From Baekduia alba (GTDB lineage: Bacteria; Actinomycetota; Thermoleophilia; Solirubrobacterales; Solirubrobacteraceae), in NCBI RefSeq assembly GCF_028416635.1, contig NZ_CP114013.1, positions 3,906,001 through 3,970,000 of the forward strand: 64,000 bases of DNA. Direction: 5' to 3'. The notes beneath the pieces are model-generated. The model saw nothing but the letters and a program-made list of their open reading frames with translations. It was not told where the DNA came from and ran no database searches. Positions 9,436 to 18,147 of the stretch are shown piece by piece; the stretch's first letter is position 1; the number at the start of each line of letters is the position of its first letter. Both the position numbers and the translations under genes were made by a program.

Positions 9436-11105
9436 GCCGTCGGCGCCAGGACCGAGTCGCCGCCCGGCCGCGGGAGGTGGATGACGCGGTCGGCGCAGAC
9501 GATCAGCTCCGGCCGGTGGGCGATCACCAGGACCGTGCCGCGCGCGCCGAGGCGCGCGACCGCCTCGCCGACGACGTCCACGCTGAGCGGGTCGAGGTCG
9601 GCGGTGGGCTCGTCGAGGACCACGAGCGCGGCGTCGCGCAGGAACGCGCGGGCCAGGGCGACGCGCCGCAGCTGCCCGGCCGACAGCGGGCGCCCGCCGT
9701 CGCCGACGACCGTGGCGTAGCCGTCGGGCAGCGCCCGCACGAACCGGTCGGCGCCGGCGAGCGTCGCCGCGTCGCGCACGGCCGCGTCGCTCGCGGAGCG
9801 GTCGCCGAGGCGGATGTTGTCCGCGACGCTGGCGGGCAGCAGCGCCGGGTGCTGCGGCACCCACGCGAGCTGGCGCAGCCACGCGTCGCGCCGGCACCGC
9901 GCGAGGTCGACGCCGCCGACCGTCACGCGCCCCGCGGTCGGGCGCAGCAGGCCGAGCACGAGCGCGGCGACCGTGCTCTTGCCCGCGCCGCTCTCGCCGA
10001 CCAGCGCCAGCGTCTCGTCGGGCGCCAGCTCCAGGTCGACGCGGTCGAGCACCAGGCCCGGCCGCGTCGGGTAGGCGAACGACACGTCCTGCAGGCGCAC
10101 CGGCGCCCGGCGCGGGTTGGGCGGGTAGCGCACCCCGGCGGCCGAGCTGTGGCCCGGCGCCTCGAGCAGCGCCAGCATCCGCTGCGCGACGGCGAGCCCG
10201 TCGGCGCTGGCGTGGAACTCGGCGCCGAGGCGGCGCAGCGGCAGGTACAGCTCGGGCGCGAGGATCAGGACGGTGAGCCCGGCCTGGAGCCCGAGGCTGC
10301 CGTCCACCAGGCGCACACCGGCGATCACGGCCACCAGCGCGACGCCGAGCGTGGCCGCGAGCTCGAGCACCGAGCCCGACAGGAAGCTGACGCGCAGCGT
10401 CGCCATGGTCGCGCGCCGGTGGCGGTCGCCCACCGCGGCGATCGCGACCGTCTGCCCGCGCGCGCGGTCGAACGCCCGCAGCGTCGGCAGCCCGCGCAGC
10501 ACGTCGAGGAAGTGCGATGACAACGCCACCAGCGCCGCCCAGCGCTCCTCCGTGTGGCGCTTCGTGCGCAGCCCGATCAACACCATGAACACCGGGACGA
10601 GCGGCAGCGTCAGGACCATGATCAGCGCGGACTCGAGGTCGATCGTCGCCACGTAGACCACGACCGCGACCGGGACCACGCACGCCAGCACGAGCTGGGG
10701 CAGGTAGCGCGCGAAGTACGCCCCGAGCGCGTCGACGCCCCCGACCGCCGCGGCCACCACCTCCGCCGCCTCCGTGCCGTCGACCGCCTCCGGGTGCTCG
10801 GTCAGCCGGCGCCGCAGCAGCGCGCGCCGCAGCTCGGACAGCACGGCCGACGCGGCGCTGCGCCCGGCCACCTCCGTCCCCCAGCTCACCGCGCCGCGCA
10901 GGACGCCGAGCAGCGCCAGCGCGACGAGCGCGCCGGAGCACTCCCGGGCCGAGGCGCCGTCGAAGACCTGCGCGATGACCCACGCCAGCAGCGACGCCTG
11001 CGCCAGCACCGCGGCGGTCGTGACGAGGCCGAGCGCGACGTCGACCGCGAGCAGCGTCCGGGCGGCCCGGGCGCGGCGCAGCAGACGCGGGTCGAGCGCG
11101 CGCAC
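9432..11105 (-). CDS. cydD: Thiol-reductant ABC exporter subunit CydD
   Basis: 557 aa, GTG start. A membrane domain (about residues 1-310) precedes an ATPase with Walker A GESGAGKST, a shortened signature LSAGQLRR and Walker B LVVLDEPTADLD. It pairs with CydC to form the heterodimeric thiol exporter required for haem insertion into bd oxidase. It starts 6 nt after the cydB stop and overlaps cydC by 4 nt, so it lies in one operon with the oxidase subunits. Confidence 0.92.
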   Translation of the reverse strand: MRALDPRLLRRARAARTLLAVDVALGLVTTAAVLAQASLLAWVIAQVFDGASARECSGALVALALLGVLRGAVSWGTEVAGRSAASAVLSELRRALLRRRLTEHPEAVDGTEAAEVVAAAVGGVDALGAYFARYLPQLVLACVVPVAVVVYVATIDLESALIMVLTLPLVPVFMVLIGLRTKRHTEERWAALVALSSHFLDVLRGLPTLRAFDRARGQTVAIAAVGDRHRRATMATLRVSFLSGSVLELAATLGVALVAVIAGVRLVDGSLGLQAGLTVLILAPELYLPLRRLGAEFHASADGLAVAQRMLALLEAPGHSSAAGVRYPPNPRRAPVRLQDVSFAYPTRPGLVLDRVDLELAPDETLALVGESGAGKSTVAALVLGLLRPTAGRVTVGGVDLARCRRDAWLRQLAWVPQHPALLPASVADNIRLGDRSASDAAVRDAATLAGADRFVRALPDGYATVVGDGGRPLSAGQLRRVALARAFLRDAALVVLDEPTADLDPLSVDVVGEAVARLGARGTVLVIAHRPELIVCADRVIHLPRPGGDSVLAPTA

Positions 11106-11111
11106 CGCGGC

Positions 11112-12122
11112 TCACACCGACGGGGCGCCGCCGACCCGTGCCCGGAAGACGTGGTAGGCCCAGCCCTGGTAGAGCAGCACCACCGGCGTGCACACCGCCG
11201 CCACCACCGTGATGACGCTCAACGCGTAGTGCGCGGTCGCCGCGTCGGAGATCGTCAGGCTGTTGGCGAAGTCCGGCGAGGACACGATCACCCGCGGGTA
11301 CAGGCCGGTGAACAGCGTGGCGACGATCATCCCGGCCGTCAGCGCGGTGGCCGCGAACCCCCACCCCGGCCGGCGCGCCCCGACCAGCAGGCCGGCCGCC
11401 ACCACGCCGCCCGCGCCCACGGCGGCGGGCACGAGGACCGGCAGCAGGCTGCGGTCGTTGCGGTCGATCGCCACCACGACCGTCCAGGCCAGGACGCCGA
11501 CGACGACGACCGCGGTGGGCAGCGCGAGCCGCCGCGCGAACGCCGCCGCGCGCTCGCCGAGGCCGCCGGCCAGGCGCAGCGTGAGGAACGTCGCGCCGTG
11601 GAAGGCGAACAGCAGCACGGTCGCGGCCCCGACCAGCACGGTGTAGACGCTGAACACGTCGCCGACGTCGCCGCCGTAGGTCTGGTCGGAGTTGAGCGGC
11701 AGCCCGTGCAGCAGCGCGGCGAGCCCGACGCCCCAGAAGAACGGCGCGCCGATGCTGCTGGCCGTGCTCGCCCAGCGCCACGACCGGTGCCAGCGCTCGC
11801 CGTCCCCGCGGCCGCGCCAGTCGAACGAGACCGCGCGGACGATCAGGCAGACGAGGATCGCCAGCAGCAGCAGGTACAGCCCCGCGAACATCGTCGCGTA
11901 CCAGGCCGGGAACGCCGCGAAGGTCGCGCCGGCCGCGACGACCAGCCAGACCTCGTTGCCGTCCCAGACCGGGCCGATCGTCTCGATCACCGTGTGGCGC
12001 TCGTCGTCGTCGCGCCCCACGACGGCCGCCAGCATGCCGACGCCGAAGTCGAAGCCCTCGAGCACGAAGTAGCCGCCCCAGAGGACCGCGATCAGGCAGA
12101 ACCAGAAGATCTCGAGGCTCAT
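11112..12122 (-). CDS. cydB: Cytochrome bd ubiquinol oxidase subunit II
   Basis: 336 aa with eight or nine membrane helices. The conserved N-terminus FWFCLIAVLWGGYFVLEGFDFGVG and the motif PVWDGNEVWLV are diagnostic of CydB. It packs against CydA to form the high-affinity terminal oxidase that works at low oxygen and resists nitric oxide and peroxide. Its ATG overlaps the cydA TGA (ATGA), implying coupled translation. Confidence 0.95.
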   Translation of the reverse strand: MSLEIFWFCLIAVLWGGYFVLEGFDFGVGMLAAVVGRDDDERHTVIETIGPVWDGNEVWLVVAAGATFAAFPAWYATMFAGLYLLLLAILVCLIVRAVSFDWRGRGDGERWHRSWRWASTASSIGAPFFWGVGLAALLHGLPLNSDQTYGGDVGDVFSVYTVLVGAATVLLFAFHGATFLTLRLAGGLGERAAAFARRLALPTAVVVVGVLAWTVVVAIDRNDRSLLPVLVPAAVGAGGVVAAGLLVGARRPGWGFAATALTAGMIVATLFTGLYPRVIVSSPDFANSLTISDAATAHYALSVITVVAAVCTPVVLLYQGWAYHVFRARVGGAPSV

Positions 12123-13519
12123 GACGGCACCAGCTCGGCGACGGGCGGCCCGACCGGGCGGTCCGGCTCCGGCGGGTCGAGCCGGGCGTAGCGGCGCATC
12201 AGGATGACGTCGAGGACGCCGAGCGCGGCGTACAGCGCCACGAAGATCGCGAGGCTCGCGCCGAGCATCGCCGTGGAGACGTTCGGCGAGTTGGCGGTGG
12301 CGGTCTTCAGCAGCCCCTGGACGATCCACGGTTGACGGCCGACCTCGGTCAGCAGCCAGCCCGCGGTCGCCGCCAGGTAGGGGAACGCGATCGCCACGAC
12401 CGCGGTCCACAGGAACCAGCGCTTGGTCGCCAGCGTCCCGCGGCGGTACAGGAAGGCGCCGAGCAGGGCGACGAGCGTCATCAGCGCGCCGAGGTAGGCC
12501 ATGACGCGCATGCCCCAGTACGCGACTCTCACCGGTGGGAGGTAGTTCCCCTTGCCGTACTGCGTCTGGTAGCCCTCGTTGACCTGGTTCATGCCCTCGA
12601 CCTGGCCCGTGAACGTCCCGGTGGCCAGGAACGACAACAGCTTGGGCACCTGGATCACGAAGCTGGGCTTCTGGTCGGACTGCGTGAAGCCGCCGATCTG
12701 GAACAGCGAGAACCCGGCCGGCTGCTCGGTGTTCCACAGCGCCTCGGCCGCGGCGATCTTCATCGGCTGGTAGTCGGTCGTCGCCAGCCCGAAGCGGCTG
12801 CCGACCACCATGTTGGCCACCGTGGCCGGCACGGCGACGATCAGCGCCACGGCCGCCGCGCGGCGGAACAGGTCGACGTTGCGCCCGCGCAGCAGGTGCC
12901 AGCAGGCGATGCCGAAGACGAAGAGCGACCCCATCGTCAACGCGACCAACATGGTGTGGGTGAACGCGTAGAGCGCGAAGCGGTTGGACAGCAGGGCCCA
13001 CACGTCGGTCAGGTGCGCCTCCCCGCCGCTGACCTTGGAGCCGACCGGGTGCTGCATCCACGAGTTGGCCACCAGGATGAAGTAGCCCGACAGCCACGTG
13101 CCGAGCACCGCGAGCCACAGCGTGGCGAGGTGCAGCCGCGGCGACAGCCGGTCCCAGCCGAAGATCCAGAGCCCCAGGAACGTCGACTCCAGGAAGAACG
13201 CCGCCAGCCCCTCGATCGCCAGCGGGGCGCCGAACACGCCGCCGACGTACTTGGAGTACACCGACCAGTTCATCCCGAACTGGAACTCCTGGACCAGCCC
13301 CGTGGCCACGCCGATCGCGAAGTTGATCAACAACAGCGTGCCGAAGAACTTCGTCAGCCGCAGCCACGCCTCGTCGCCGGTGCGATGCCACTTCGTCTGC
13401 ATGATCGCCACGATCGGCCCGAGGCCGAGCGTGAGCGGGACGAAGAGGAAGTGGTAGATCGAGGTCGTCGCGAACTGCAGCCGAGCGAGATCCACCGTGG
13501 TGGCCGCAAGCGGGGACAC
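12119..13519 (-). CDS. cydA: Cytochrome bd ubiquinol oxidase subunit I
   Basis: 466 aa from GTG 13519. DLARLQFATTSIYHFLFVPL contains the His that binds haem b595, and the quinol-loop motif GRQPW is at about residue 405. Start choice: the open frame extends to ATG 13549, but that ATG lies upstream of the predicted transcription start. The palindrome at 13554-13574 and its -10 (TTGCAT, T at 13528) place the 5' end near 13521, so GTG 13519 would be leaderless; GTG 13495 is the other candidate. It heads the operon cydA-cydB-cydD-cydC and is under the same operator as the acid and redox stress genes, consistent with low-oxygen or respiratory-stress control. Confidence 0.93.
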   Translation of the reverse strand: MSPLAATTVDLARLQFATTSIYHFLFVPLTLGLGPIVAIMQTKWHRTGDEAWLRLTKFFGTLLLINFAIGVATGLVQEFQFGMNWSVYSKYVGGVFGAPLAIEGLAAFFLESTFLGLWIFGWDRLSPRLHLATLWLAVLGTWLSGYFILVANSWMQHPVGSKVSGGEAHLTDVWALLSNRFALYAFTHTMLVALTMGSLFVFGIACWHLLRGRNVDLFRRAAAVALIVAVPATVANMVVGSRFGLATTDYQPMKIAAAEALWNTEQPAGFSLFQIGGFTQSDQKPSFVIQVPKLLSFLATGTFTGQVEGMNQVNEGYQTQYGKGNYLPPVRVAYWGMRVMAYLGALMTLVALLGAFLYRRGTLATKRWFLWTAVVAIAFPYLAATAGWLLTEVGRQPWIVQGLLKTATANSPNVSTAMLGASLAIFVALYAALGVLDVILMRRYARLDPPEPDRPVGPPVAELVPS

Positions 13520-13545
13520 GACCGTCCATGCAACCGCCGGTCCGA

Positions 13546-13710
13546 TCACGGGGCATCACCCGAACCAGATGATCCGACCGGCTGCTCGGCCGGCGCTCGC
13601 CGGTCGCGCGGGACGCCGCCGATCCCTTGGCGGTCGGGCAGGCCGGCGTACGCCAGCCGCTCGGGGTCGCCGGACCACAGCGCACGCAGGTCGGCGTCCA
13701 GGCGCGTCAT
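13546..13710 (-). CDS. Small 54-aa protein coupled to DUF2254 gene
   Basis: ATG 13710 overlaps the TGA of the DUF2254 gene (ATGA) and has GGAGG 5 nt upstream, a strong translational-coupling arrangement. The peptide begins MTRLDADLRALWSGDPER and ends in a Gly/Ser-rich tail. Its LDADLRALWSGDPERL echoes the C-terminus of the DUF2254 protein (LLDHVEALWSG), so it may be a split-off C-terminal piece of that family rather than an unrelated gene. Palindrome site 11 lies inside its last codons. Function unknown. Confidence 0.5.
   Translation of the reverse strand: MTRLDADLRALWSGDPERLAYAGLPDRQGIGGVPRDRRAPAEQPVGSSGSGDAP
13554..13574. promoter_or_regulatory. 21-bp palindrome, site 11 (cydABDC)
   Basis: Left half CATCACCCG, spacer AAC, right half CAGATGATC, the least perfect copy. 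Leftward, the T at 13528 (minus strand, 26 nt away) closes TTGCAT. GTG 13519 of cydA follows a gap of 34 nt. It lies in the 3' end of the upstream 54-aa gene. Confidence 0.62.
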
Positions 13711-14684
13711 CTCGGCCTCCACGACGGGCCGGTGCTCGGGCCGGACCACAGCGCCTCGACGTGGTCGAGCAGCTGGACCGCGGTCGTCGGGTCGTTGACG
13801 GCCGGCGACAGCGCGCGGATCGCGATGTCCACGATGATGCGCAGCGCGAACGCCGGATCCTGCTCGATCGTTCGCTCCTGGCCGAGCGCGAACAGGCCCT
13901 GGGCGCGCTTCGGCGTCTTGGCCGACGCGGGCCCACCGTCCAGCGACAGCAGCGTCGCGCCCTCCGGGACGTAGTCGCCGACCGTGTAGCGCAGCGTGAC
14001 CGTGACGTCCTGCCGGCGCGCCAGCCCGACCAACCCCTTCAGGTCGATCGCCTGCAGGACGCCGGGGCGGGGCGTCGCCACCGCGACGCCGGGGCCGTCG
14101 CCGGCGGTCCGCCCGGCGGTCGGCCCGCCGGCGGGTCGGCGCAGCGCGTCGACCTCGGTCAGCACCGCGCGCCCGCCACGCGCGACGAACGCCGCGACGG
14201 CCACCGGCCGCAGCCGGTGGATGAAGCGATCGAGGTAGAGCAGGAACAGGACCAGGCTGACCGCGACAAAGAGGCCCGCCATCGTGACGCCGAGGCTGGG
14301 GACCGAGGTCGGCCCCACGCGCCGCAGGAGGGAATAGGCGAACGCGAACGTGCCGACGAAGCCGGCCAGCACGGCCTTCTGCAGCGGGTCGCGGTACCAG
14401 AGCCGCATGTAGCGCGCCGACAGCGTGCCGGTCGCCATCTGGACCACCAGGACGCCGACGGCCACCACGATGCCGGTCAGCCCGATCATCGACGCGACCA
14501 CGGCGCTGAGCACCGTCGCGGCCGTGCTCTCGGAGTACACCCACGACTGCGGCAGCGTGATGTGCTGCTCGATCGTGAGGTCGAGCTGGGCCAGCAGCGG
14601 GCCGCAGAGCGCCCCGACCAGCGGGACCACCCACAGGCTGCCCTTCAGGTACTGCCGGGCGCGGAAGGCGATGCCCCAGGTCAT
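13707..14684 (-). CDS. DUF2254 family membrane protein
   Basis: 325 aa, shorter than typical family members of about 400-450. Four membrane helices lie in residues 15-175 (including a STAATVLSAVVASMIGLTGIV segment). A soluble region follows, with the family motifs GDYVPEGATLLSL and DIAIRALSPAVNDPTTA. Sequence stops soon after the latter motif; the missing tail may correspond to the coupled 54-aa gene. It lies 30 nt downstream of the DUF1269-type gene and is probably in the same transcript. Function is unknown in the family; a membrane or ion role is often guessed. Confidence 0.8.
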   Translation of the reverse strand: MTWGIAFRARQYLKGSLWVVPLVGALCGPLLAQLDLTIEQHITLPQSWVYSESTAATVLSAVVASMIGLTGIVVAVGVLVVQMATGTLSARYMRLWYRDPLQKAVLAGFVGTFAFAYSLLRRVGPTSVPSLGVTMAGLFVAVSLVLFLLYLDRFIHRLRPVAVAAFVARGGRAVLTEVDALRRPAGGPTAGRTAGDGPGVAVATPRPGVLQAIDLKGLVGLARRQDVTVTLRYTVGDYVPEGATLLSLDGGPASAKTPKRAQGLFALGQERTIEQDPAFALRIIVDIAIRALSPAVNDPTTAVQLLDHVEALWSGPSTGPSWRPR

Positions 14685-14714
14685 GGGATCGCCCTCCAGC
14701 GCTCGCTCGTGGTC

Positions 14715-15248
14715 TCAGACGCTCGCCGCGACCTGCTCCTGCTGCTCGAGCGCGCGCATCGCCTCGGCCTCGGCCTCCTGGAAGTCCGCGCCGTCGAGGT
14801 GCTTGGTGACGTGCTGGATCGAGCCACCGGTCGCCTGCTCGATCTTGGCGACGTCCTCGTCGATCCCGATGACGATCAGCGCGGCCTGCTTGGGCTGGAG
14901 CATCTCGGCCATCTCCTTGGCCTCGTGCCGCGACATGCCGTGGGCCAGGTGCCCGAACCACGCGCCCAGGCCCGCGCCGCCGGCCGCGGCGCCCGCGGTC
15001 CAGGGCAGCAGGAACGGGAACAGCACCGACGCGCCGGCGCCCGCCGCCAGGCCGACCCAGCCGCCGTGCTTGACCGGCTTCTCGTCCTTGGTGACCTTGA
15101 CGCTGCCGTCGGCGGCCCGCGACAGGACCGCCGCGTCGTAGGACCCGATGTCGTCGTTGCGGTGCAGCGCCTTGATCGCGTCGTAGTCGGCCTCCGCCTG
15201 CGCCACCGTGTCGTAGATCCCCGTGAAGAAGAACATCGGCTTGTTCAT
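14715..15248 (-). CDS. DUF1269-like protein with glycine-rich membrane hairpin
   Basis: 177 aa. An N-terminal ferredoxin-like alpha/beta unit (FFFTGIYDTVAQAEADYDAI) precedes a Gly/Ala/Trp-rich hydrophobic hairpin around residues 62-100 and a second alpha/beta unit (KQAALIVIGIDEDVAKI). This is the layout of DUF1269-type general-stress membrane proteins in actinobacteria. Start ATG 15248 is preceded by AAGGGA. The palindrome at 15309 lies 60 nt upstream with TACGGT 26 nt from it. First gene of a likely three-gene unit with DUF2254 and the 54-aa gene. Confidence 0.7.
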   Translation of the reverse strand: MNKPMFFFTGIYDTVAQAEADYDAIKALHRNDDIGSYDAAVLSRAADGSVKVTKDEKPVKHGGWVGLAAGAGASVLFPFLLPWTAGAAAGGAGLGAWFGHLAHGMSRHEAKEMAEMLQPKQAALIVIGIDEDVAKIEQATGGSIQHVTKHLDGADFQEAEAEAMRALEQQEQVAASV

Positions 15249-15308
15249 GGCACGTCCCTTCGCTCGTCGGTGCGGTCGACCGACCGTAGATCCGGCCCCG
15301 AGGGGCGA

Positions 15309-15329
15309 CATCATCCGATTCGGGTGGTG
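15309..15329. promoter_or_regulatory. 21-bp palindrome, site 3 (DUF1269-like / DUF7144)
   Basis: Left half CATCATCCG, spacer ATT, right half CGGGTGGTG. Leftward, TACGGT closes with a T at 15283 (26 nt), and the start codon follows a 60-nt gap. Rightward, GACGGT closes with a T at 15356 (27 nt), and the DUF7144 ATG follows a 77-nt gap. Both genes carry Shine-Dalgarno sequences. Confidence 0.72.
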
Positions 15330-15406
15330 CGCGGGCGCCCGGGTGGTTGCGACGGTGCGCAGGCGACGTCGCTCGACGTCGGCACCGCATCCAGGAGGAG
15401 AGACCC

Positions 15407-15865
15407 ATGCCGCGCAACGTCCTCACCACCGATCAGCTGCCCCCGGCGCGCGACCGCTTCGCCGACCCGAGCACCTACTCGGCGGTCGACGAGGGCCCCG
15501 GCTGGCTCGCGTTCGCGGGCGCCATGCTCGCGATCGTCGGCGTCCTCAACGTCATCTACGGGATCGCCGCGACGTCGAACGCCAAGTTCTTCGTCCGCGA
15601 CGTCGAGTACGTGTTCGGGAACCTCAGCACCTGGGGCTGGTTCATGATCGTGCTCGGCGTGACGCAGATCCTCGCGGCGTTCTCGGTCTGGGCCAACCGC
15701 CAGTTCGGCCGGTGGTTCGGCGTCGTCGTCGCCGGCGGCAACGCCATCGTCCAGATGATCGCGATCCCCAGCTACCCGTTCCTGGCGCTGTCGCTGTTCG
15801 CGATCGACATCATCGTCATCTGGGCCCTGCTGACCTACGGCGGCCGGCGCGCCGAGGTCGCCTGA
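15407..15865 (+). CDS. DUF7144 family membrane protein (copy A)
   Basis: 152 aa with four membrane helices. Family-type motifs are AFAGAMLAIVGVLNVIYGIAA, the STWGWFMIVLGVTQ segment, and a C-terminal IDIIVIWALLTYGGRR. It starts at an ATG with AGGAGGAG upstream. A paralogue lies at 21535-21978, and a shortened, frame-disrupted relative at 21077-21246. All three are under the same palindrome. No function has been assigned to the family. The 3' end overlaps the convergent response regulator gene by 31 bp. Confidence 0.85.
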   Translation: MPRNVLTTDQLPPARDRFADPSTYSAVDEGPGWLAFAGAMLAIVGVLNVIYGIAATSNAKFFVRDVEYVFGNLSTWGWFMIVLGVTQILAAFSVWANRQFGRWFGVVVAGGNAIVQMIAIPSYPFLALSLFAIDIIVIWALLTYGGRRAEVA

Positions 15866-16527
15866 ACGTCACCCAGGAACAGCAGGGTCGCCTTGACGCG
15901 CTTGCTCACGTCCTCGGCGCCGGAGAGGTTCAGCTTCAGGAAGATCGAGTTGATGTGCTTCTCGACGGCGCGCTTGGTGAGCACCAGCGTCTCGGCGATC
16001 GCCGCGTTGCTGGCGCCCTGGGCGATCTGGGCGAGGACCTCGAGCTCGCGCGCCGTCAGGTCGCCCAGCGGCGAGCGCGGCGCGCGCCCGCGTGAGCGCA
16101 TCAGCGGCTCCACGATCTTGGGGTCCATGACCGACCCGCCGACGGCGACCGTGTGGATCGCCGACACGAGCTGGGAGCGGTCGTGGACCCGCTCCTTGAG
16201 CAGGTAGGACCGGCCCTCGGACCCGGAGTCCAGCAGGGCCAGCGCGTATGCGGGATCGGCGTAATTGCTCAGCACCACGACGCCGATCTCCGGGTGCGTG
16301 TCGCGCAGCAGCGCCGCCAGCCGGATCCCCTCGTCGGTGTTGGTCGGCGGCATCCGGATGTCGGTGACGACGACGTCGGGCTGATGCTCGTCGATCGCCT
16401 TCAACAGCGAGTCGACGTCCTCGCAGCGCGCGACGACGACCACGTCGTCCTCGTGGTCGGAGATGACCTGGGCGATCCCCTCGCGCACGATGAAGCTGTC
16501 CTCAGCGAGCGCCACCCTCACGGTCAT
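15835..16527 (-). CDS. NarL/FixJ-family response regulator
   Basis: 230 aa. The receiver domain has acidic E9-D10, phospho-acceptor D56 in VVVTDIRMP, and the conserved Lys near 111 in SYLLKERV. The C-terminal LuxR-type helix-turn-helix at about 153-205 includes LTARELEVLAQIAQG and KRAVEKHINSIFLKL. It is likely paired with the MASE1/HisKA_3 kinase at 18148. The promoter shows TACAGT with its last T 7 nt before the ATG, so the gene also looks leaderless; no palindrome precedes it. Regulators of this class (for example DosR, NarL) bind inverted repeats of about 20 bp, so it is the best local candidate for recognising the 21-bp palindrome. That link is inference. Confidence 0.9.
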   Translation of the reverse strand: MTVRVALAEDSFIVREGIAQVISDHEDDVVVVARCEDVDSLLKAIDEHQPDVVVTDIRMPPTNTDEGIRLAALLRDTHPEIGVVVLSNYADPAYALALLDSGSEGRSYLLKERVHDRSQLVSAIHTVAVGGSVMDPKIVEPLMRSRGRAPRSPLGDLTARELEVLAQIAQGASNAAIAETLVLTKRAVEKHINSIFLKLNLSGAEDVSKRVKATLLFLGDVQATSARRPP

Positions 16528-16567
16528 GGGCCCACTGTAGACGCGGCGCTCGACGGTTCCTAGGACG

Positions 16568-16638
16568 CGGGGAGGCGGGCAGGCGTGCGGCCAGGGTGCG
16601 TGCCTCCCCGCACAGGCAGGCCCGCGCCGTTGCGGGCC
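16568..16638. other. Paired inverted repeats in the 5' region of a SHOCT membrane protein gene
   Basis: Between the divergent response regulator and the gene at 16681 there are two perfect stems. One is a 9-bp stem, CGGGGAGGC (16568-16576) with its complement at 16602-16610. The other is a 7-bp stem, GGCCCGC (16619-16625) with its complement at 16632-16638 and a 6-nt loop. They could be a leader structure or a terminator for leftover transcripts; no U-tract follows. No riboswitch class was recognised. Confidence 0.35.
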
Positions 16639-16680
16639 CCCGGCCGGCACTGCGACGGTGGGCGCCAAGGAGACCTTGAC

Positions 16681-18069
16681 GTGACCGACGCTGCCTCGCC
16701 ACCGCCCGACGCCCCCGCCCCGACGCCCGCCGCCGAGCCCGCGCCGGCCATCCCGCGCGGCCGCAGGATCGCGATCCGCGCGCTGCTGTGCGGGGCCACC
16801 GTCCTCGCGGTCCTGGCGATCTTCGCGGTCTGGGCCAACCGCCAGGTGCTCGACGCCGACAACTGGTCGGACACGAGCGCCGCGATGTTGGACAACAGCG
16901 AGATCCGCACGCAGGTCTCCGGCTACCTCGTCGACCAGGTGTACGCCAACGCCGACGTCAGCGCGCAGATCGCCAGCGCCCTGCCGCCCCGGCTCAAGCC
17001 CCTGGCGGGCCCCGCCACCAGCGGCCTGCGCGACCTCGCGCAGACGACGACCAACCGGGCGCTCGGCCGGCCCCGCGTCCAGGAGGTCTGGAAGCAGGCC
17101 AACCGGGTCACCGCGGAGCAGTTCATCAACATCGCTGAGGGCGACTCCAAGCTGGTGACCGCCACCGGCGGCGCGATCGTCCTGAACCTGCGCTCGATGG
17201 TGGTCGAGGTCATCGGCCGCCTCGGCCTGCCGCGCTCGCTGTCGGACCGGATCCCGCCCGACGCCGGGAACATCACGATCATGTCCAACACCCAGGTCGA
17301 CACGCTCAAGAGCGCCGTCTCGTGGGTCAAGGGCCTCTCCGCCGTGCTGCCCGCGCTGGCCATCGCGATGCTCGCGCTCGCCGTGTACCTCGCCCGCGGC
17401 CGGCGCCGCGAGACGCTGCTGATCGCCGGCGTCGACCTCATCGCCGCCGGGCTGTTCGTCCTGGTCGCCCGCAGCATCGCGGGCACCTACGTCGTGGGGC
17501 AGCTGTCCTCCACCGCCGCCGTCGAGCCGGCGGCGCAGGCCGCGTGGTCGATCGGCACGCACATGCTGCGCGACGTCGCGCAGGCCACGGTCGTCCTCGG
17601 CATCCCCGCCGTCGCGGCCGCGTGGCTCGCCGGGCCCTACCGGCCGGCGATCGCGGTCCGCCGCGCCGTCGCCCCCACCCTGCGCGAGCGTCCGGGCGTC
17701 GCCTACTCGGCGGTCGCCGTGGCCGTGCTGCTGGTGATCGCGTGGGCGCCGATCCCCGCGACGCGCATGCCGCTTGGGGTCCTGGTCATGATCGTCCTCG
17801 CCTTCGCCGCGCTGGCCGCCCTCCGCCGGCAGGTCGCCGCCGAGTTCCCGGAGGCGCGGGCCGGCGCGACGCGCGCCACGCTGCAGGAGCACGCCACGCG
17901 GGCGGCGCGGGCCGTGCAGGGAGCACGCCGCGGCCCCGCGCCGCCGATGAGCCAGCCCGTCGAGCAGCTTGAGCGCCTGGCGACGCTGCACGACAGCGGC
18001 GCGCTGAGCGACGAGGAGTTCACCGCCCAGAAGACGCTCGTGCTCGCCGGCAGCAACGGCGCGCGCTGA
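16681..18069 (+). CDS. Multi-pass membrane protein with C-terminal SHOCT domain
   Basis: 462 aa, GTG start with AAGGAG 8 nt upstream. A Pro/Ala-rich cytoplasmic tail (residues 1-28) leads to one helix, then an extracytoplasmic domain of about 170 residues, then four to five helices between 220 and 390. The last 35 residues (QLERLATLHDSGALSDEEF and onward) form a SHOCT motif, a short helical element often found at the ends of bacterial membrane proteins. The same tail type occurs in the small protein at 22635. Function unknown. It is divergent from the response regulator and 78 nt ahead of the kinase gene. Confidence 0.7.
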   Translation: MTDAASPPPDAPAPTPAAEPAPAIPRGRRIAIRALLCGATVLAVLAIFAVWANRQVLDADNWSDTSAAMLDNSEIRTQVSGYLVDQVYANADVSAQIASALPPRLKPLAGPATSGLRDLAQTTTNRALGRPRVQEVWKQANRVTAEQFINIAEGDSKLVTATGGAIVLNLRSMVVEVIGRLGLPRSLSDRIPPDAGNITIMSNTQVDTLKSAVSWVKGLSAVLPALAIAMLALAVYLARGRRRETLLIAGVDLIAAGLFVLVARSIAGTYVVGQLSSTAAVEPAAQAAWSIGTHMLRDVAQATVVLGIPAVAAAWLAGPYRPAIAVRRAVAPTLRERPGVAYSAVAVAVLLVIAWAPIPATRMPLGVLVMIVLAFAALAALRRQVAAEFPEARAGATRATLQEHATRAARAVQGARRGPAPPMSQPVEQLERLATLHDSGALSDEEFTAQKTLVLAGSNGAR

Positions 18070-18147
18070 GCGCGCACATGCCTCTGGCCGGTGCGCGCAC
18101 CCCAATCGCTGGCGGTCGCTCCCGCTGTCTGGGAGGGTCGCCGGATC

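Noticed and set aside
5872-9720. Very long open frame on the plus strand (over 1200 codons)
   Set aside because: It is Arg/Pro/Gly-rich low-complexity translation lying across the holin/phosphodiesterase gene and antisense to cydC; no domain, and the real genes have clear motifs. Such long shadows are expected at this GC content.
13519-13549. ATG 13549 as the cydA start
   Set aside because: It lies upstream of the transcription start predicted from the palindrome and adds residues not usual in CydA; GTG 13519 or 13495 fits better.
16602-16638. Hairpins before 16681 as a known riboswitch
   Set aside because: No conserved riboswitch core was recognised and the stems are simple GC hairpins.
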